This document shows positions 9,380 to 21,640 of a stretch of 64,000 bases of DNA, piece after piece. Origin of the DNA: Gibbula magus. Its lineage: Eukaryota; Mollusca; Gastropoda; Trochida; Trochidae. The DNA lies in the NCBI GenBank assembly GCA_936450465.1, contig OW388297.1, positions 53,374,989 to 53,438,988 of the forward strand. The letters run 5' to 3'. The translations under genes and the position numbers were made by a program. The notes beneath the pieces are model-generated. The model worked only from the letters and a program-made list of their open reading frames with translations. It was not told the DNA's origin and did not search any database. Within the stretch, counting starts at the first letter, position 1. Every line of letters starts with the position of its first letter.

Positions 9380-10290
9380 ACGTCTTGGCAAGATACTTAT
9401 ATCCCAGTTCACCTTTGGAAAGATGCTTACATTTGTAGTTCCCAGTTCACGTGTTGCCAAAATAATTACTTACTTACTTTGGTAAGATATGTAGTTCCCA
9501 GTTCACGCTGTGGCAAAATACTCATATCCCAGTTCACTTGTTGGCAAAATACTTATTTCCAAGTTCACTTTTTGGCAAGATACATAGATCCTAGTTAACG
9601 TTTTAGCAAGATACTCATATCCCAGTCCACGTTTTGGCAAGATACTCCATAGTTATATTCAAGTTCACCTTTGGTAAGATATGTAGTTCACAGTTCACCT
9701 TTTGGTAAGATAGTGTGTTACCAGTTCACCCTTTGGTAATATACACATTTACTAGTCTACATTTAGGTAAGATACTAGTTAATTTTTTGGCAAGATACTC
9801 TATTCAAAATTCACGTTTTGGCAAGATACTTAGTTCCCTGTCCACGTTTTGGCACAATATTTACTAATCTCCACATTCTGGCAAGATACGTTTTTTCCCA
9901 GTTCAAGTTCTGGCAAGATTCTTATTCTTCAGTCACCATTCTGGCAAGATACTTATTTCCTAGTCCACTGTCTGGGCTAGAGAAGTGTATTTCCCAGTAC
10001 ATCTTTTGGTATGTAGCTTATTCCACAGTTCACGTTCTTGCATGTTGTTTATTCCCAAGTGCACTGGACATTTACATTGCTGTTGTGATGGCGACTGGAA
10101 ATTCCACGTTTTGGCAAGATACTTATTTTCCAATCCACTTTCTGGTATGAATCGTTTACCTTCTGTGGGAAGCAAATATCCCAGTTCCTTTTCTGCTATT
10201 GAGCCTGTCACCCAATTCGCATTCTGACACGATGTGTAATTCTCAGTTCACTTTCGTGAATGGTGATTATTGCTCAGGTCACGTTCAGAC
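9380..10290. repeat. Diverged minisatellite, unit about 30 bp
   Basis: About 30 degenerate copies of a unit approximating CCAGTTCACGTTTTGGCAAG followed by ATACTTATTT. It begins right at the 5-prime side of the GPCR gene, so it forms its immediate upstream or promoter region and supplies the spurious N-terminal extension. Spacing is irregular and units are about 70-90% similar by eye. No TATA box or initiator could be assigned inside it. Confidence 0.8.
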
Positions 10291-10765
10291 AAGATGTTTA
10301 TCTGTCAAAAAAAACATGTGAATTCTTAAACAAATTAGTATAAGGTAGTATATTAGTAGGATGGTTTGCCTTGTGGCATTTTCTACGATCAAAAGTTAGG
10401 TGCGAGGATCAAATATATACTTCAGCCAGAATGTGCTTTACTCGACTTATTATACTTATTATATCAATATGTATTTTGTGATTTTGTTTATAAATGAAAC
10501 TGTGTCTGCCTTGTATCAACTTTTATATAACAGAGCCCATGACTAAATGGACTGATTGATTCGATCAGCACCACTGGAATATTATAAACAAGGCGGCCAG
10601 TGTTAATAATTGAAACCCGATTTCCATAAATGATGAGTAAGAAAAACAATTCTACGCCTTATCTTACGTGGGAAAACGATACCCTCGTCAAATGACCTAC
10701 CCATGGGAACCTTCGGCCATCCAATACGAACGACTTGATTTGTGTTAAACAAACATTATATTAGT
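10291..10765. other. Intergenic, nothing recognised
   Basis: AT-rich sequence with no convincing gene or repeat. Confidence 0.35.
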
Positions 10766-10769
10766 ATTA

Positions 10770-11115
10770 TATTTTGGGTTTATATGAATACCCAGCTTCG
10801 AGGAAGTGCTTCCCATGGACCATTCTTCTTATTGACTAGGTCACAATATGTCCTAAGGGTTCCTAAGGGCTCAGGGTGCGGTTTCCTTTGGACCCAATTC
10901 CCATGGGCCTAAATATCCAATTGCAAATCAGTCGAAAGGTATTATTTCTTGGGTTTAAATGAAAACATTGCATGCTTCCCATGGGGCAGGTGCCAGTGTG
11001 CCAATTCCAAAGGGCCCGGTTTTTCAGAACATTTTCCGAGGGCCCGGTTTCCCAAGGGACCAGTTTCGTTTGGACCAAATTTCCCATGGGCTTGAATATG
11101 CATTTGCGAATCATC
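10770..11115 (+). repeat. Tandem duplication of about 185 bp
   Basis: Two diverged copies share GGGTTTANATGAA, CTTCCCATGG, TTTGGACCNAATTCCCATGG and GCNAATCA. They are rich in CCCATGGG and GGGCCCGG palindromes. Origin unknown; no coding signal. Confidence 0.6.
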
Positions 11116-11400
11116 ATTTTGATTGTGACTCTAACGTTTGAAAAAAAATGTAAGAAATGATGTTCATTTTTGAACAGTTAAATTACTCATTTTGAGAATA
11201 GGAGATTATCCTGTAAGATTTTTTGGACGTTTGATAATTAACTATACTATGATAACCAATGAAAATGTACATGTGCTGTGATATCAAGTTATATATTTGA
11301 CATGTATTTGAAAATTTACTTTTAAAATTATGAATTACATTATAATCAAGACATTGAAGTCTTTGGTATTTATAATGCGAAATGACCTCTATCGTCTGTA
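11116..11400. other. Intergenic, nothing recognised
   Basis: AT-rich spacer of 285 bp before the TA-flanked element. No feature. Confidence 0.35.
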
Positions 11401-11900
11401 CCGTATTCATCCTAATAAACGCCCTCTCCTAATAAACGCCCCCCTAAGCCATGTTTGACTCGTGGAAAATGACCCCTAATAAACGCCCCCCTTTTGTATC
11501 GACTAACCCTACTGATGTTTCACTGAAGAATAGTTTTCAATCTTGTTATCAACCTCTTATGTCCAGTAAAGTGTAAGGTACATGGTATATTCAGTCCCCC
11601 GGCGATCAGTCACTACACATTCTATGCGACCGCCATGTTTTAAGAAACAGGAAAATGTCTTGCTCAACTCTCTTGGAAGATGTCCAACAACTACATTTAA
11701 CTCTTCTTTACATTTATTTGATACACTTATTTTGATTAAAACTCTGAAATAAAATCGATGTTCCTTTTTCTTTTGGACATCAACAGACATTTTTTTTTTA
11801 AAATAAAGCCCCCTTTTTACGATTTTTTAAAGTCATTATAATAAACGCCCCCTTTTTCCAATTTTTTTAACGCCCAGGGCTTCAATTACGGCGAATACGG
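11401..11900. mobile_element. 500-bp TA-flanked MITE (Tc1/mariner-like ends)
   Basis: The element lies between TA dinucleotides (11399-11400 and 11901-11902). It has an 8-bp inverted terminus, CCGTATTC...GAATACGG, and subterminal TAATAAACGCCCCC repeats near both ends. TA duplication is typical of Tc1/mariner transposition. The interior holds an ORF fragment on the minus strand. The same CCGTATTC and TAATAAACGCCC sequences are familiar from many invertebrate genomes (from memory, unchecked). Confidence 0.7.
11557..11790 (-). pseudogene. HIRAN-like domain fragment inside the MITE
   Basis: A 77-codon frame contains VVGHLPRELSKTF, then FLKHGGRIECVVT, then a YTMYLTLYWT end. This order (VGHL-x2-EL, a hydrophobic helix, a small strand pair, an aromatic TM-L-L-W end) resembles the C-terminal half of the HIRAN domain, the DNA 3-prime-end binding module known from HLTF/Rad5 helicases. 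The N-terminal half and any helicase are absent. It lies wholly inside a 500-bp element, so it is probably a captured or residual exon piece and not a working gene. The assignment rests on motif recall; a profile search would settle it. Confidence 0.5.
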
Positions 11901-12035
11901 TATATCAGATTTCACCTTGCAATAATAGTGTAATAATAGACAAACATCACAACTTTAATTTCAACAATTATACACTGGTTCTTGATAAACGTTGAAAGTT
12001 AATTATTTTATATGAATAGACGCAGATGAGAAATT

Positions 12036-12352
12036 GAGGGGATAGCGCAGTGGTAAGCGCTTTTGGCTTCAGATCAAGGGGTCCAGGGTTCGAATCCCGC
12101 CAGGGGCACGGCAACTTTGTCTGCAGTAGAGAACTGTTCTACATGCAGGAAGGTTTGAGTGCAATGTGACACTGAATTTCAGCGAAGTACCACCCATTGT
12201 TCGCTAGTTCCAGCCGCTGCTCGCAGGTTTCACCGCAATACACAGCTATATGGTGTTGCGGGCTTTCTCCCTGCCATAATACTAACAGCCGTGATATAAG
12301 TGAAATACTCTTGAAAGCGGCGTTAACCCCCAAATCACCTCACCTCACCTTA
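12036..12352 (+). mobile_element. tRNA-derived SINE, family S1 (copy 2, full length)
   Basis: The tRNA-like head has A box GATAGCGCAGTGG and B box GGTTCGAATCC with a plausible anticodon-arm region between. The S1 body follows, ending ACTCTTGAAAGCGGCGTTAA and a CACCT repeat. This is the best copy in the window and could retain RNA polymerase III promoter function. The 3-prime end resembles that of the LINE at 43-48 kb. Confidence 0.9.
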
Positions 12353-14119
12353 CAAGATACGAAAAGAAAAATTTGGTTAAGAATGTTTCAATGGGTCATT
12401 ATCAACTGTGTGTGTAAGTGTGACGTGTATTGTCGGTTTCGGCACATGTATAATGATCGTGGGCGATTTTTATTGGAAACTAGTAATTTTGATATATTTC
12501 GCGATAAAGGGTGAACATGCAGGTTGTGAGTTTAGTTGAACTGAAATCATTGCATGTGGTTTTTTGGCAAGTTCGAAAGTCTAATAACATTTTATGAAAC
12601 ACAATTAATGCATCTTTAAGAATCACACACACAACCTCACGTTCAAAATCAAATTCGCCTCCTATTTACATTTTCTACACTACTGATATGATATTCAACT
12701 TTGAAATGTCTAAAACGGAAAACATGATCTACATTGTACTTTCTTTATTGTCATTGTTTGTGTTGACAACACACTCTTTTATACACTTATTAAAACCTAG
12801 AAACCCTGATTATATCAAAATACAAATATCGAGAAAGGTTAACATAACAGGGTGAGTAAATTGTGTTATAAGAGTGGTTATAGAAGGGTTATAACTACCC
12901 AACTCTACATGTAACACTGCTTTATTAACCGGACATGTAAATACTGAAATTAACAGATTTAAAGTAAATTGAATATTCTAAATAAAAAATAGCATCATTT
13001 AATAAAGCCGTTGCCCCTTTCGCCAATCAACTATTCGACTTTAGTCTCAATAATCCTAAAAACATGCTAGAGACGGGAACACAAACAGATATCTTCAAAA
13101 AGTTCTATAAAAACAATGGAACCATGGCTCAACACTTTATATTTCAAACAATTCAATCATGTATGCGGCGACTACATTTTGACTAGTTTATGTTACAGAA
13201 GCGTGATAAAATATAACCTCACCTTCTATGTATCCTTTCACCTCAAGCAACTTTTCAGGAATAAAAACTGAATAAAGGTGCCAGCTCAGTGCTTACATGT
13301 CACTGTCCTAATTAGTTCCATCATCCTCTAGTTTACTGTCATATTATCCTACCAACGTGAGTTGGAAAAGTGAGACATTGTTATAATTATCCGTTCCAGA
13401 TCAAACCTCATTATTTTATGTCCAATTCTGCAACAACATAAATCCTATTCCGACTAATCAATAGTTACATTCAAAGAGGAAGGCGAGGTTAAAGATTGTT
13501 TATGTTTCTACCGTATCGTAGAAACCGCTATTTCTATAAAATCACGTGGAGATCCTACATTTGTATAAGCTAGTTTTACAGGCAATTAATGCTGGACTAG
13601 ATATCCCAAACCCAAACCATTCAGTTGCTGAAATTTGGATATATGATGAATAAATATTATTTGCAGATAGAGTGATACATTACTAAAGGAAAGTCCATGT
13701 AATATCATTTTTATTAATCGAATACATGGTTTGTGAATTAGCTCTCAAAACATTCACAAGTGTGATGTAAAAGGTATTTAAAGCAAGAAATTTTAGTATT
13801 CCATTTATTACTCGTCCGTAATCAAGAGAAATAGTCGATAGGTTGATGAAGCAAGGATTGCCCCTAGGACTAGAGCAATATATCAAGATTCCTCTTCCAA
13901 ACTATGCACAGTATGTAAATCGGGCAGTATGAATTGCCTGAGCTAATCATGTTGCACGCCCAGTATGCTCAAATGTGCAACACTAGGTTGCATGGTCAAT
14001 TTCACTATTAATATCATTCAAAATTAATGGGAATACGAGCTTTATATTAACAAATTACATTAATACAACCTGACGATTTTAATAAAGGCAATATAAGAAC
14101 CTTCAACACAGGATTATGA
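12353..14119. other. Intergenic, nothing recognised
   Basis: About 1.8 kb of AT-rich DNA. Short open frames (for example minus 13,683-13,886) lack protein-like composition. No element boundaries were seen. Confidence 0.4.
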
Positions 14120-14261
14120 AAATGCCCTTCCCATGTCAATTGTTGGTTACCTTGTTAATAAGATGTTTTACCAGTCAAAGTAAATATACATGACATAAAC
14201 TATCATTATACATTGTCATCTTGAAAAAATATAATTTCCCAAAAAACGTGCTACAGTCCCT
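14120..14261 (-). mobile_element. M1 MITE fragment (copy 2)
   Basis: Only one terminal third is present: AATAAGATGTTTTACC through AAAAAACGTGCTACAGTCCC, ending at TTAA (14,262-14,265). The orientation is opposite to copy 1. The other end is missing. Confidence 0.7.
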
Positions 14262-14530
14262 TTAAAAGTACATTCATATATCGCTAAGTAATTATATTTT
14301 GTTTACATACTGTTTGCATACTGGACAGTGGCTATTAATGTCCAAAAATCAGACACTCATTATTTTTGGTTACAACAGATATTTATCCAAGATGGTATGA
14401 CATGACATGACATAACGATGGTATGCCTAGACAGTTCATTAAGTGAAGTGATCCTTTACATTTTGTCGGTTGAATATTGACGGGCAAGTTGATACTCTAC
14501 TAACCGAGTGATTTATCAATGGGAACTCTT

Positions 14531-14815
14531 TATCAGTGGTGTAGTGGTTAGCATGTCTGCCTCTCACACCAACGGCTCGGGTTCGAATCCCGGTGGAGAC
14601 ACATTTGTGATCTGGGTCTTATACTGTGTTGTGTCCTTGGGCAAGCCACTTCATCCACATTGCACTCAGTTCACCCAGCTGTACAAATGTGTACCTGGTA
14701 CATAGGCGGCACCGAAAGTACAATTCCTTCAGGGTAATAATTGTGTAGCGCCTTGAGCATGCATTGTGCATGGATATGTGCGCATTACAAATATACTATT
14801 ATGTATTATTATCTA
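14531..14815 (+). mobile_element. CORE-SINE-like tRNA-derived SINE, family S2 (copy 1)
   Basis: The tRNA-like head GTGTAGTGGTTAGCATG...GGTTCGAATCCCGGTGG (A and B boxes) is followed by a body containing CCTTGGGCAAGCCACTTCAT, which matches the conserved core of CORE-SINEs (MIR and relatives). The element ends in TAGCGCCTTGAGCATG and an ATTATT-type tail. Family assignment is by motif recall. Confidence 0.8.
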
Positions 14816-16761
14816 ACAATAATACAGGATGCTCAATGACGTCTGTGTAATACAATTTATAAAACAAGTTAACAAGCCTTGGAAGTTTTATATATTGTAC
14901 CTAATTCTGAAATCGTGTAATAGAAATTGTAATACATGACATGCCGATGAGTTTCAAGTGCATTAATTACTTATCAAATGAAGGGGTTAGGATAACACAA
15001 GGATTATCTGTCATATTTTTTTTTTACTAAATTAAATTTAATTCTAATAATTCGGTTTTGTTTTCTTTAGGTCAGGATGTTATTTAAAATAAAGCTATTA
15101 ACACTATGTCTATGGAAATGCGAAAGAAAAAATCCTTTTCAAATATTTGGAAAAAACATTTTATATCAAATTTTTAAATGGCAGATAACGCTGATAGTAC
15201 CCTAACCCCTTCAAATCAGTTAATGAGTTAAACCGACAGTGCGATGAAAATATCGTTTTACATTGCATATCTTCAAAAGACTAATCTCTTCAATGAGGCT
15301 TGAACTCATAGTTATTAGGCAACGGTTTCATTGCAATATAAGTAGTCAATAATGGTGCGAACTCTCTCCGGACAATTAAACAGCTGCTGTGGTTTAGGTG
15401 AATCATTCTTAAAGGCGTTAAAGAGACGAAGTCGAGGGCCAATACAACGGACCGAGGACCTGTAACTCGGCAAATACGGAAATACTTAATTAATGACAAT
15501 TTTATTAATTAACTTTTTTCAATTTATTTGCACAACACTAGACATCTCATATATATTGAAATAATAATTATAAACAAGATTGGTGAACAGATATCATGGG
15601 TCAAAGTTCTGAAGCGACAGCTTCGGGCTTTCACATAATGTGCGACTGCGCATGCTCAGACTCATATTAGCCAAGTTTGTCTCGTATAGGCCCAGTTTGT
15701 CTCGTATTGGCCCAGTTTGTCTCGTATTGGCCCAGTTGTCGAATCATATGGTCTAAGCCGTAAATACCGTATACGTGTCATAACATGGTAGTTAATTAAT
15801 AATATATGCATATTGCACAATCCATGTGAAACATATCACTGAGGGTAATGTTTTATGACTTTATATTTGAAATTTTGATAAAGGCGAACGTACTTTCTTT
15901 CAAAAATAAAAACAATGAAAACTGAAGCCATTCATCGGCGCTACGAGTTTGCAAAGCTTTCCTACAGAGATTAATGATATAGTATGCGTTTCTTTGTGAA
16001 TAATCCATCAATGCGTATCTTTTATAATTTTGAAAATATAAGATAAGTGAAAATACAGCGTTGCAAGAAGGCAAGATGGTGGACAATCAGCGACAGGACT
16101 GCCTGTGTAAGTTGATGAAAAATAAGTAGGCAAACAGATGTAGATTCAGGAATGTATTCAATGACACAAAATCTTCAAGCATACACACCCGACATTATAT
16201 AAAGTAAAATCTAACCTATGTTTACTTTATTGTTCAATTTTAATCACCATTGTCAATCAACATCATTAACATTATTATGACAATTGGTGGTATGTATTAC
16301 GACTGTCCTTTCAGGGACCTACATTGACTATTGCCTAAATATCATTGTTATTTAAATCCAACATGAGGATGATTAAAGCCACGAAGCAGCATCACCCCAT
16401 TTAATCATGATCTCATGCTATCCAAAATACCATGTTGAATGTATTTAGACCACATACAATATGTTTACAGAGCAGTGTTTGGGAATAATAACACGTTATG
16501 GTCAGACAGTCTCTGTAGAGCTGTCAGTTATAGGTTTCCTTAGTATCGATCAGCCAGACACAGTGCAGCTTTTTGTTATCATCGTTACTCATTGAAAATA
16601 GAAATGAGATTACATTCTCCTGTCCTACAATTAAATGTATTCTAAGGGCTTTTCTTTACCTTGTATTTTCTAAATAAAAAGCAACTTATTGTCGACCATT
16701 CATCTTAAAGTAAAATAAATATTTAGGCGATGCATTCTTTTAAATATGATAGGCATGGAAC
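14816..16761. other. Intergenic with a small tandem repeat
   Basis: AT-rich. The only structure is a 22-bp unit (CCCAGTTTGTCTCGTATTGG plus 2) repeated about three times at 15,660-15,738. No protein-coding signal. The short frames at 15,290-15,499 and 15,853-16,086 on the minus strand look random. Confidence 0.45.
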
Positions 16762-16765
16762 TTAA

Positions 16766-17130
16766 AGGGGCAGTAGCACGTCTTTTCGCTGAAATAAGTT
16801 GATGAAATGTATTTGAAAAATAATGTCACCAATAGTAAAACACCCTTCTCTCATCGGAAAATCAAGTTAAAACATGTGTTTACATGTTTCCGTAAAGCCA
16901 TGGGAATCATTTTGGTCATTCGAATTAATAAACTGTGTTCACAATAAAATGGCCGCCATGCATTGTTTGCTTTATACGCTTTATACGCAACACTGTTATC
17001 ACCACTACGGATAATTGGTTTGTGTAATAAGATGTTTTACCCTATGAAGTAAATATAAATGACATAAACTATTATCATAAATGGGAAATTTGAAAAAAAT
17101 AAAATTTGCAAAAAACGTGCTACTGCCTCT
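16766..17130 (-). mobile_element. M1 MITE (copy 3)
   Basis: Near full-length copy in inverse orientation: TTAA at 16,762-16,765, AGGGGCAGTAGCACGTCTTT on the left, CCACTACGGATAATTGG and CAAAAAACGTGCTACTGCC towards the right. The right TTAA has mutated to TTTA. Confidence 0.8.
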
Positions 17131-17215
17131 TTTACTTGATTTTCGCTTGATTTCAAATTCATCACAATTGAATAAGGAAGCAGGTCTATGTTAGTGTGAT
17201 AGGACCTTGGATTGG

Positions 17216-17442
17216 AATAATAATAATAACACTTTATTGTCCTCAATACATTGGAAATTTGTTTTGTCCATTTCGCACCCGGCAGCTACTGTGCAGTGCC
17301 AGTTCAAGCGTTGTTCTGTCCTTACAATGCTGAGTGTCAAGCAAGGAAGCAACAACTCCCATCTTTTAACGTCTTTTGGTCTGACGCGACCCGGAATCGA
17401 ACCCCGGTGAGCGGACACTCTACCAACTGAGCTACATCCCCG
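17216..17442 (-). mobile_element. tRNA-derived SINE, family S3
   Basis: Read on the minus strand the head is GGGGATGTAGCTCAGTTGGT...CGGGGTTCGATTCCGGG, with textbook A and B boxes but a shortened anticodon region, so it is not a functional tRNA gene. A unique body of about 150 bp follows, ending in an ATT repeat tail (17,216-17,230 on +). It is distinct from S1 and S2. Confidence 0.8.
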
Positions 17443-17711
17443 GATGTGATGAAATACAGTTTCAAAGGTGAGACAGTTTGAAATCACTCCCTTACAAATT
17501 CAATCATATCCTCATATTTAAAGTACTTATTGACCTTATCGACAAATGCTAGCGCGTTTAGTAGAATGAATGCTTAATTTACTTTTACCTAACATGACAT
17601 AGGGCAATCAATTTAGAATGATATCCGTTTAACTATCACCAATGAAAGTACAGTTACACCAAATGGATAAAGTTTGAGGTCAACTGAGTACAGACACATG
17701 ACGACTTCAGT
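17443..17711. other. Intergenic, nothing recognised
   Basis: AT-rich spacer between SINEs; no feature. Confidence 0.35.
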
Positions 17712-17925
17712 GAGGTGAGGTGATTTGGGGTTTAACGCCGCTTTCAAGATTATTTCACTTATATAACAACGTCTAGTATTTCTTCAGGGAGAAACCCCGC
17801 AACAACATGGTGGCAATGCATTACGGTGAAACCTGGAAGCATCGTCTGGAACTGCACTGAAATTCAGTGTAGCATTGAACCCAAACCTTACTGCGTGTAG
17901 GACACTTCTCAAGAGCAGACACAGT
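17712..17925 (-). mobile_element. S1 SINE, 5-prime truncated (copy 3)
   Basis: Begins on + with GTGAGGTGAGGTGATTTGGG (complement of the CACCT tail), then TTTAACGCCGCTTTCAAG and the S1 body to about 17,925. The tRNA head is missing, as expected from incomplete reverse transcription. Confidence 0.8.
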
Positions 17926-18338
17926 GCTGAAATTGATATTTTTAAAGGGGTTATTTGGAAATAATGTTTGTATTTAAGGTGAATTTTTATGAAATATGGA
18001 AATGATGTTAGTGCAAGATGATATCGGTATAATGTACCTTGTTGGACTTTAAATCGATGGCGCCCCTTTGCTGTAGGATGTAAAAAAAACGAACCACAAA
18101 GCCATATTTCAATCCCCTATCTCGCCTGGTTAAGGAGACTCTATAACGACGATTTTTTAAAAAGTCGTTTTTTTTCAGAATTATGAACAGATAATGTTTA
18201 AAAGTTTACAGGCAAAGTTAGTTTCACTCTCCCATCTCTCAATCTCCTATTTCAAAACGACAACGTTTTAAAAACCGTTGTTCAAAGACATGAACAAACA
18301 ATGTTTGCAAAATGTTTACAAATTTCAAAACAGTGATC
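17926..18338. other. Intergenic, weak internal repeat
   Basis: Two loosely similar blocks (near 18,130-18,210 and 18,235-18,320: AACGACGATTTTTTAAAAAG versus AACGACAACGTTTTAAAAAC, followed by ATGAACAGATAATGTTTAAAA-type sequence) suggest an old tandem duplication. No gene. Confidence 0.35.
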
Positions 18339-18342
18339 TTAA

Positions 18343-18688
18343 AGGGGCAGTAGCACGTTTGTTGCAAATTTTATTTTTTCAAATTTCCTATTTATAATGA
18401 TAGTTTATATCATTCATATTTACTTTAGAGGATAAAACATCTTATTACACAAACCAATTATCCGTAATGGTAATAACGATGTTGTGTATAAAGCAAAGAT
18501 TGCATGGCGGCAATTTTAGTGTGAACACAATTTATTATTTCTAATGACAAAAAACGTTTCTCATGGCTTTACGGAACCATGTACATGTACAATCATATTA
18601 TAGCTTGATTTTCTGAAGAGGGAAGGGTGTTTAACTGCTGGTGACATTATTTTTCAATTACATTTCATCGACTTATTTCACTGCCCCT
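18343..18688 (+). mobile_element. M1 MITE (copy 4)
   Basis: Intact boundaries: TTAA at 18,339-18,342 and 18,689-18,692, left terminus AGGGGCAGTAGCACG, right terminus shortened to CACTGCCCCT. The internal block GCATGGCGGCAATTTTAGTG is shared with copy 1. Confidence 0.8.
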
Positions 18689-18692
18689 TTAA

Positions 18693-20379
18693 AAGACATG
18701 TTGTAACTTTGTTTCAGTCGTATCTATCTCTGGTGGATTAAACTAACTTGCCTTTTTTTCGCAGATAACGACAACATAGTCGTTAAAACTACAAACTTGT
18801 CCTTATAGACATATTGCAATTGATTTGTTTGTTCCATATTACAGACATCACTAGACATATTTCACGATAGTGATTCTATTTGTATATTTGTATTTAAGAG
18901 CCATATCCGTTACTATTAAAATATGCTATCTAATTCTGTGAGTAAAATGTAACCATCAAATCTCCTACTTACATGTTCAAGTGGATTACGATAATCCTTG
19001 GAAGGATTAAAGGTCGATAATTTCTGAGAGACTTTACACATATTAATGAAAACGTGTCGTCCCATTGTTCTTAATGTCATGATTGTAAACTTGATTTATA
19101 TCCTCGTTGTTTTATAACCTCTGTCATTGTATATTAACTATTTGGCTGTTTTCTTGTCTGGGGCTATTTCAACAATGGATGAGGTAAAACATCATTGTTT
19201 GGCTTTTGAGCTCTTATATTTCATTAGCGTTGGCTTTCAATTACTTGCACTGTCATTAAAGAATGACTTTCTATCTCTGACATTATTGTTTGTGAATAGT
19301 TTATGTAATTGTACCTGTTGTGTCGATGCATTGCTTCTTCTCCAATAAAAAGCATCTTCTCTTCTTTAACATTGCAATTAAGCAAAAGAATTTTAATGTT
19401 GTAAAGTGTGAATTTAATCATATGACTCAGCCAAAGATGACAGATTTCGTGTTTTAATCCAAAAGTTGTAGCATATAATGTGCAATGTGGTTTTGTGAAC
19501 ATGAATTTAAAATAAATGCGTTTAGTATTAAGAGCATGCTACAATGATGTTTTAGTGTAGACGAACCGAAATCTCTGTTTCCGTTGTGAAGAAAAACGTC
19601 ATGCTAATGAAAATCTATCTTTCATTCGCAATGTCCATTGGTTATATAAGAATTCTATTTTCAGTGTGCATAAAGAAAGGTTTCAATTTCTCAATTAAAG
19701 GCAAAGGTGTGGTTATCTTTGTTATGATTGAACCTGAACATGGACTACAGCTGCGTTTGTTCACTTACTAGTGTACTTTAGTGCAAATACCATGTAATTT
19801 GGCATGTCTTTGAAGCATTATATTAACGTGAAAACTGACCGATCTGTTTGCAATTTTGCATTATAAGAACACAGTTGAGTGTCCATAACATAATCTGAGT
19901 TGATGCCTCAAAGAAAACAGTTACAGTTTTTGCAGCTTTGAAGTGACCAGGAGTCAATCTTTTCAAAACTACAAATAATATGTTCTTTCAAATATTCAAA
20001 AAGTCAACTGGGTCTGACATATATCATCTATTTCCTTTTGTACTCATACACTGTATTTGTGATGAATTTGTTCTAATAAAGTCAAAATGAAAACTTTTAT
20101 TAGAAAATTAACGAAATTTGATATTTTAAATGTGACCCCTTCTGTCTATTTCTGTATGCCAAATTTTATAAATATGCACCACTGCCATGACGATCACAGG
20201 ATACGTTTGAGAATGTTTGTTTTACTCATGGGTATTTGATGATTCAGTGACATTGTATGTAATGTAAATTTATTGACGTTACAATGAACGTCAGTTTACA
20301 TGATATTTGCACAAAGATACACATGTAGGTGAACAAACTTTCGGTACGGAGCTGTATATGTCTTCCTGTCTTGCAGTGT
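18693..20379. other. Intergenic, nothing recognised
   Basis: About 1.7 kb of AT-rich DNA. Short frames at 19,127-19,348 (+), 19,224-19,502 (-) and 19,586-19,771 (+) have no domain, homologous neighbour or splice context. Confidence 0.4.
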
Positions 20380-21640
20380 ACATAACACTAATACATTAAT
20401 CGTATCGTGTCGAACGGTGTTCAACTATCTTTAAACGCAATTTGAGGAAGAACTATTATTTGCCAACTAGTGAATTATATATATGATAATACACTGCTTT
20501 TGTTTTTCTTATATCCGCGGCTCAACTTTCTCATCAATTTAACATAACCATTCAGCAAACACCTAATCTATAATAATTGGGGAAATTCAGTATAGTAATT
20601 ATATTCTAGGTTCGAGGAGAAGAAAATCTATACGTGCGTGACAGTCTAAATGTGCATTGAAATTTTTGCATGGATAGGGATTGAACATAGAAAGAAAAAT
20701 CAATGCGACAATTTCAACGTTCCGTCTTTGAGAAATAACGTTTCCCTCAATCATCAACATTATGAATCCACTGCCAAGAAACTCTATCGATGGTCACCAG
20801 TGTCTCCAGCGGATAAAAGGATAGAGTAGAATTTGAATTTGGATGTTTCCATAATCGCTTGTCGAAATAATTGTATGAGTCAGTAGAATTAATTATATTT
20901 TCTTCCTTTTCAATAACCATTATTATTATTAGATTTATAAGATTACGCTTATTGGCACTGTCAGGTTTGACATTTGTCTTTGTTTCGGAAGTATTCACTC
21001 AACAATTGTCCATCCTATAATAATATAGTTTATTATTGTAATCATTTCTTTACATTTGAATACATTGCAAATAGAGTTACATATGTAAATCAAATTAAAT
21101 TACAGCAAAGACTGTCATGAATTATATCATATCCAAACGCACTCTCCCAATTCACTTAATTGACAAATATGATACCCTAACCGTATGGACTGTCACATGA
21201 AAAGTAGTGTGCTTCCTAACATGGTATTTGGCTTTAATACATTCCAACACACCATATGTGCTGTTTACAGCACAAACAAATTCACTCAGCTTGCATAGTC
21301 TTCCCCTAACGCCAAATGTATCATAATGACTAGTTTCTAATTAAATTCGAGTAAAACCATGATGCATGTGTAGAAACTGAAACGGCACGTCCCATTTACA
21401 TGCACAGTATAGTTATATGACCTATTCAATTTGTCATTTTGTTTGGTCGTTGTCATTTTGTCATTGGCACGCGTCAAAACGCGATGCATTGTCCGGTTTT
21501 CGATCAGAAATCACTACTTTTACATTCATATCGTTAATATACAGAGTCGACTTTCATAAAAATGCTAGTTTTCGGTAACAGTCAGTTCTTCTCTATAAAG
21601 TAACACCATTTATAACGTTTGGAATAGTTGTACCTTTAAA
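20380..21640. repeat. Low-copy duplicated segment, family A copy 2
   Basis: Collinear with 4,040-5,250 (shared ATACATTAATCGTATCGTG, CATCAATTTAACNTANCA, CGTGCGTGACAGTCTAAAT, TTGTCCGGTTTTCGATCAGA). The distal 200 bp match two further isolated copies (30.5 and 5.9 kb). No target duplication or terminal repeat was identified, so segmental duplication or an old unclassified element are both possible. Confidence 0.7.

Noticed and set aside
8018..9598. A 526-codon open frame on the + strand
   Set aside because: It is antisense to the GPCR and open only because the 42/54-bp repeat period is a multiple of three; the product is low complexity with no domain.
17380..17442. Functional tRNA gene on the minus strand
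   Set aside because: A and B boxes are present but the anticodon stem is incomplete and a SINE body with an ATT tail follows. The same applies to heads at 12.04, 14.53, 22.8 and 28.77 kb.
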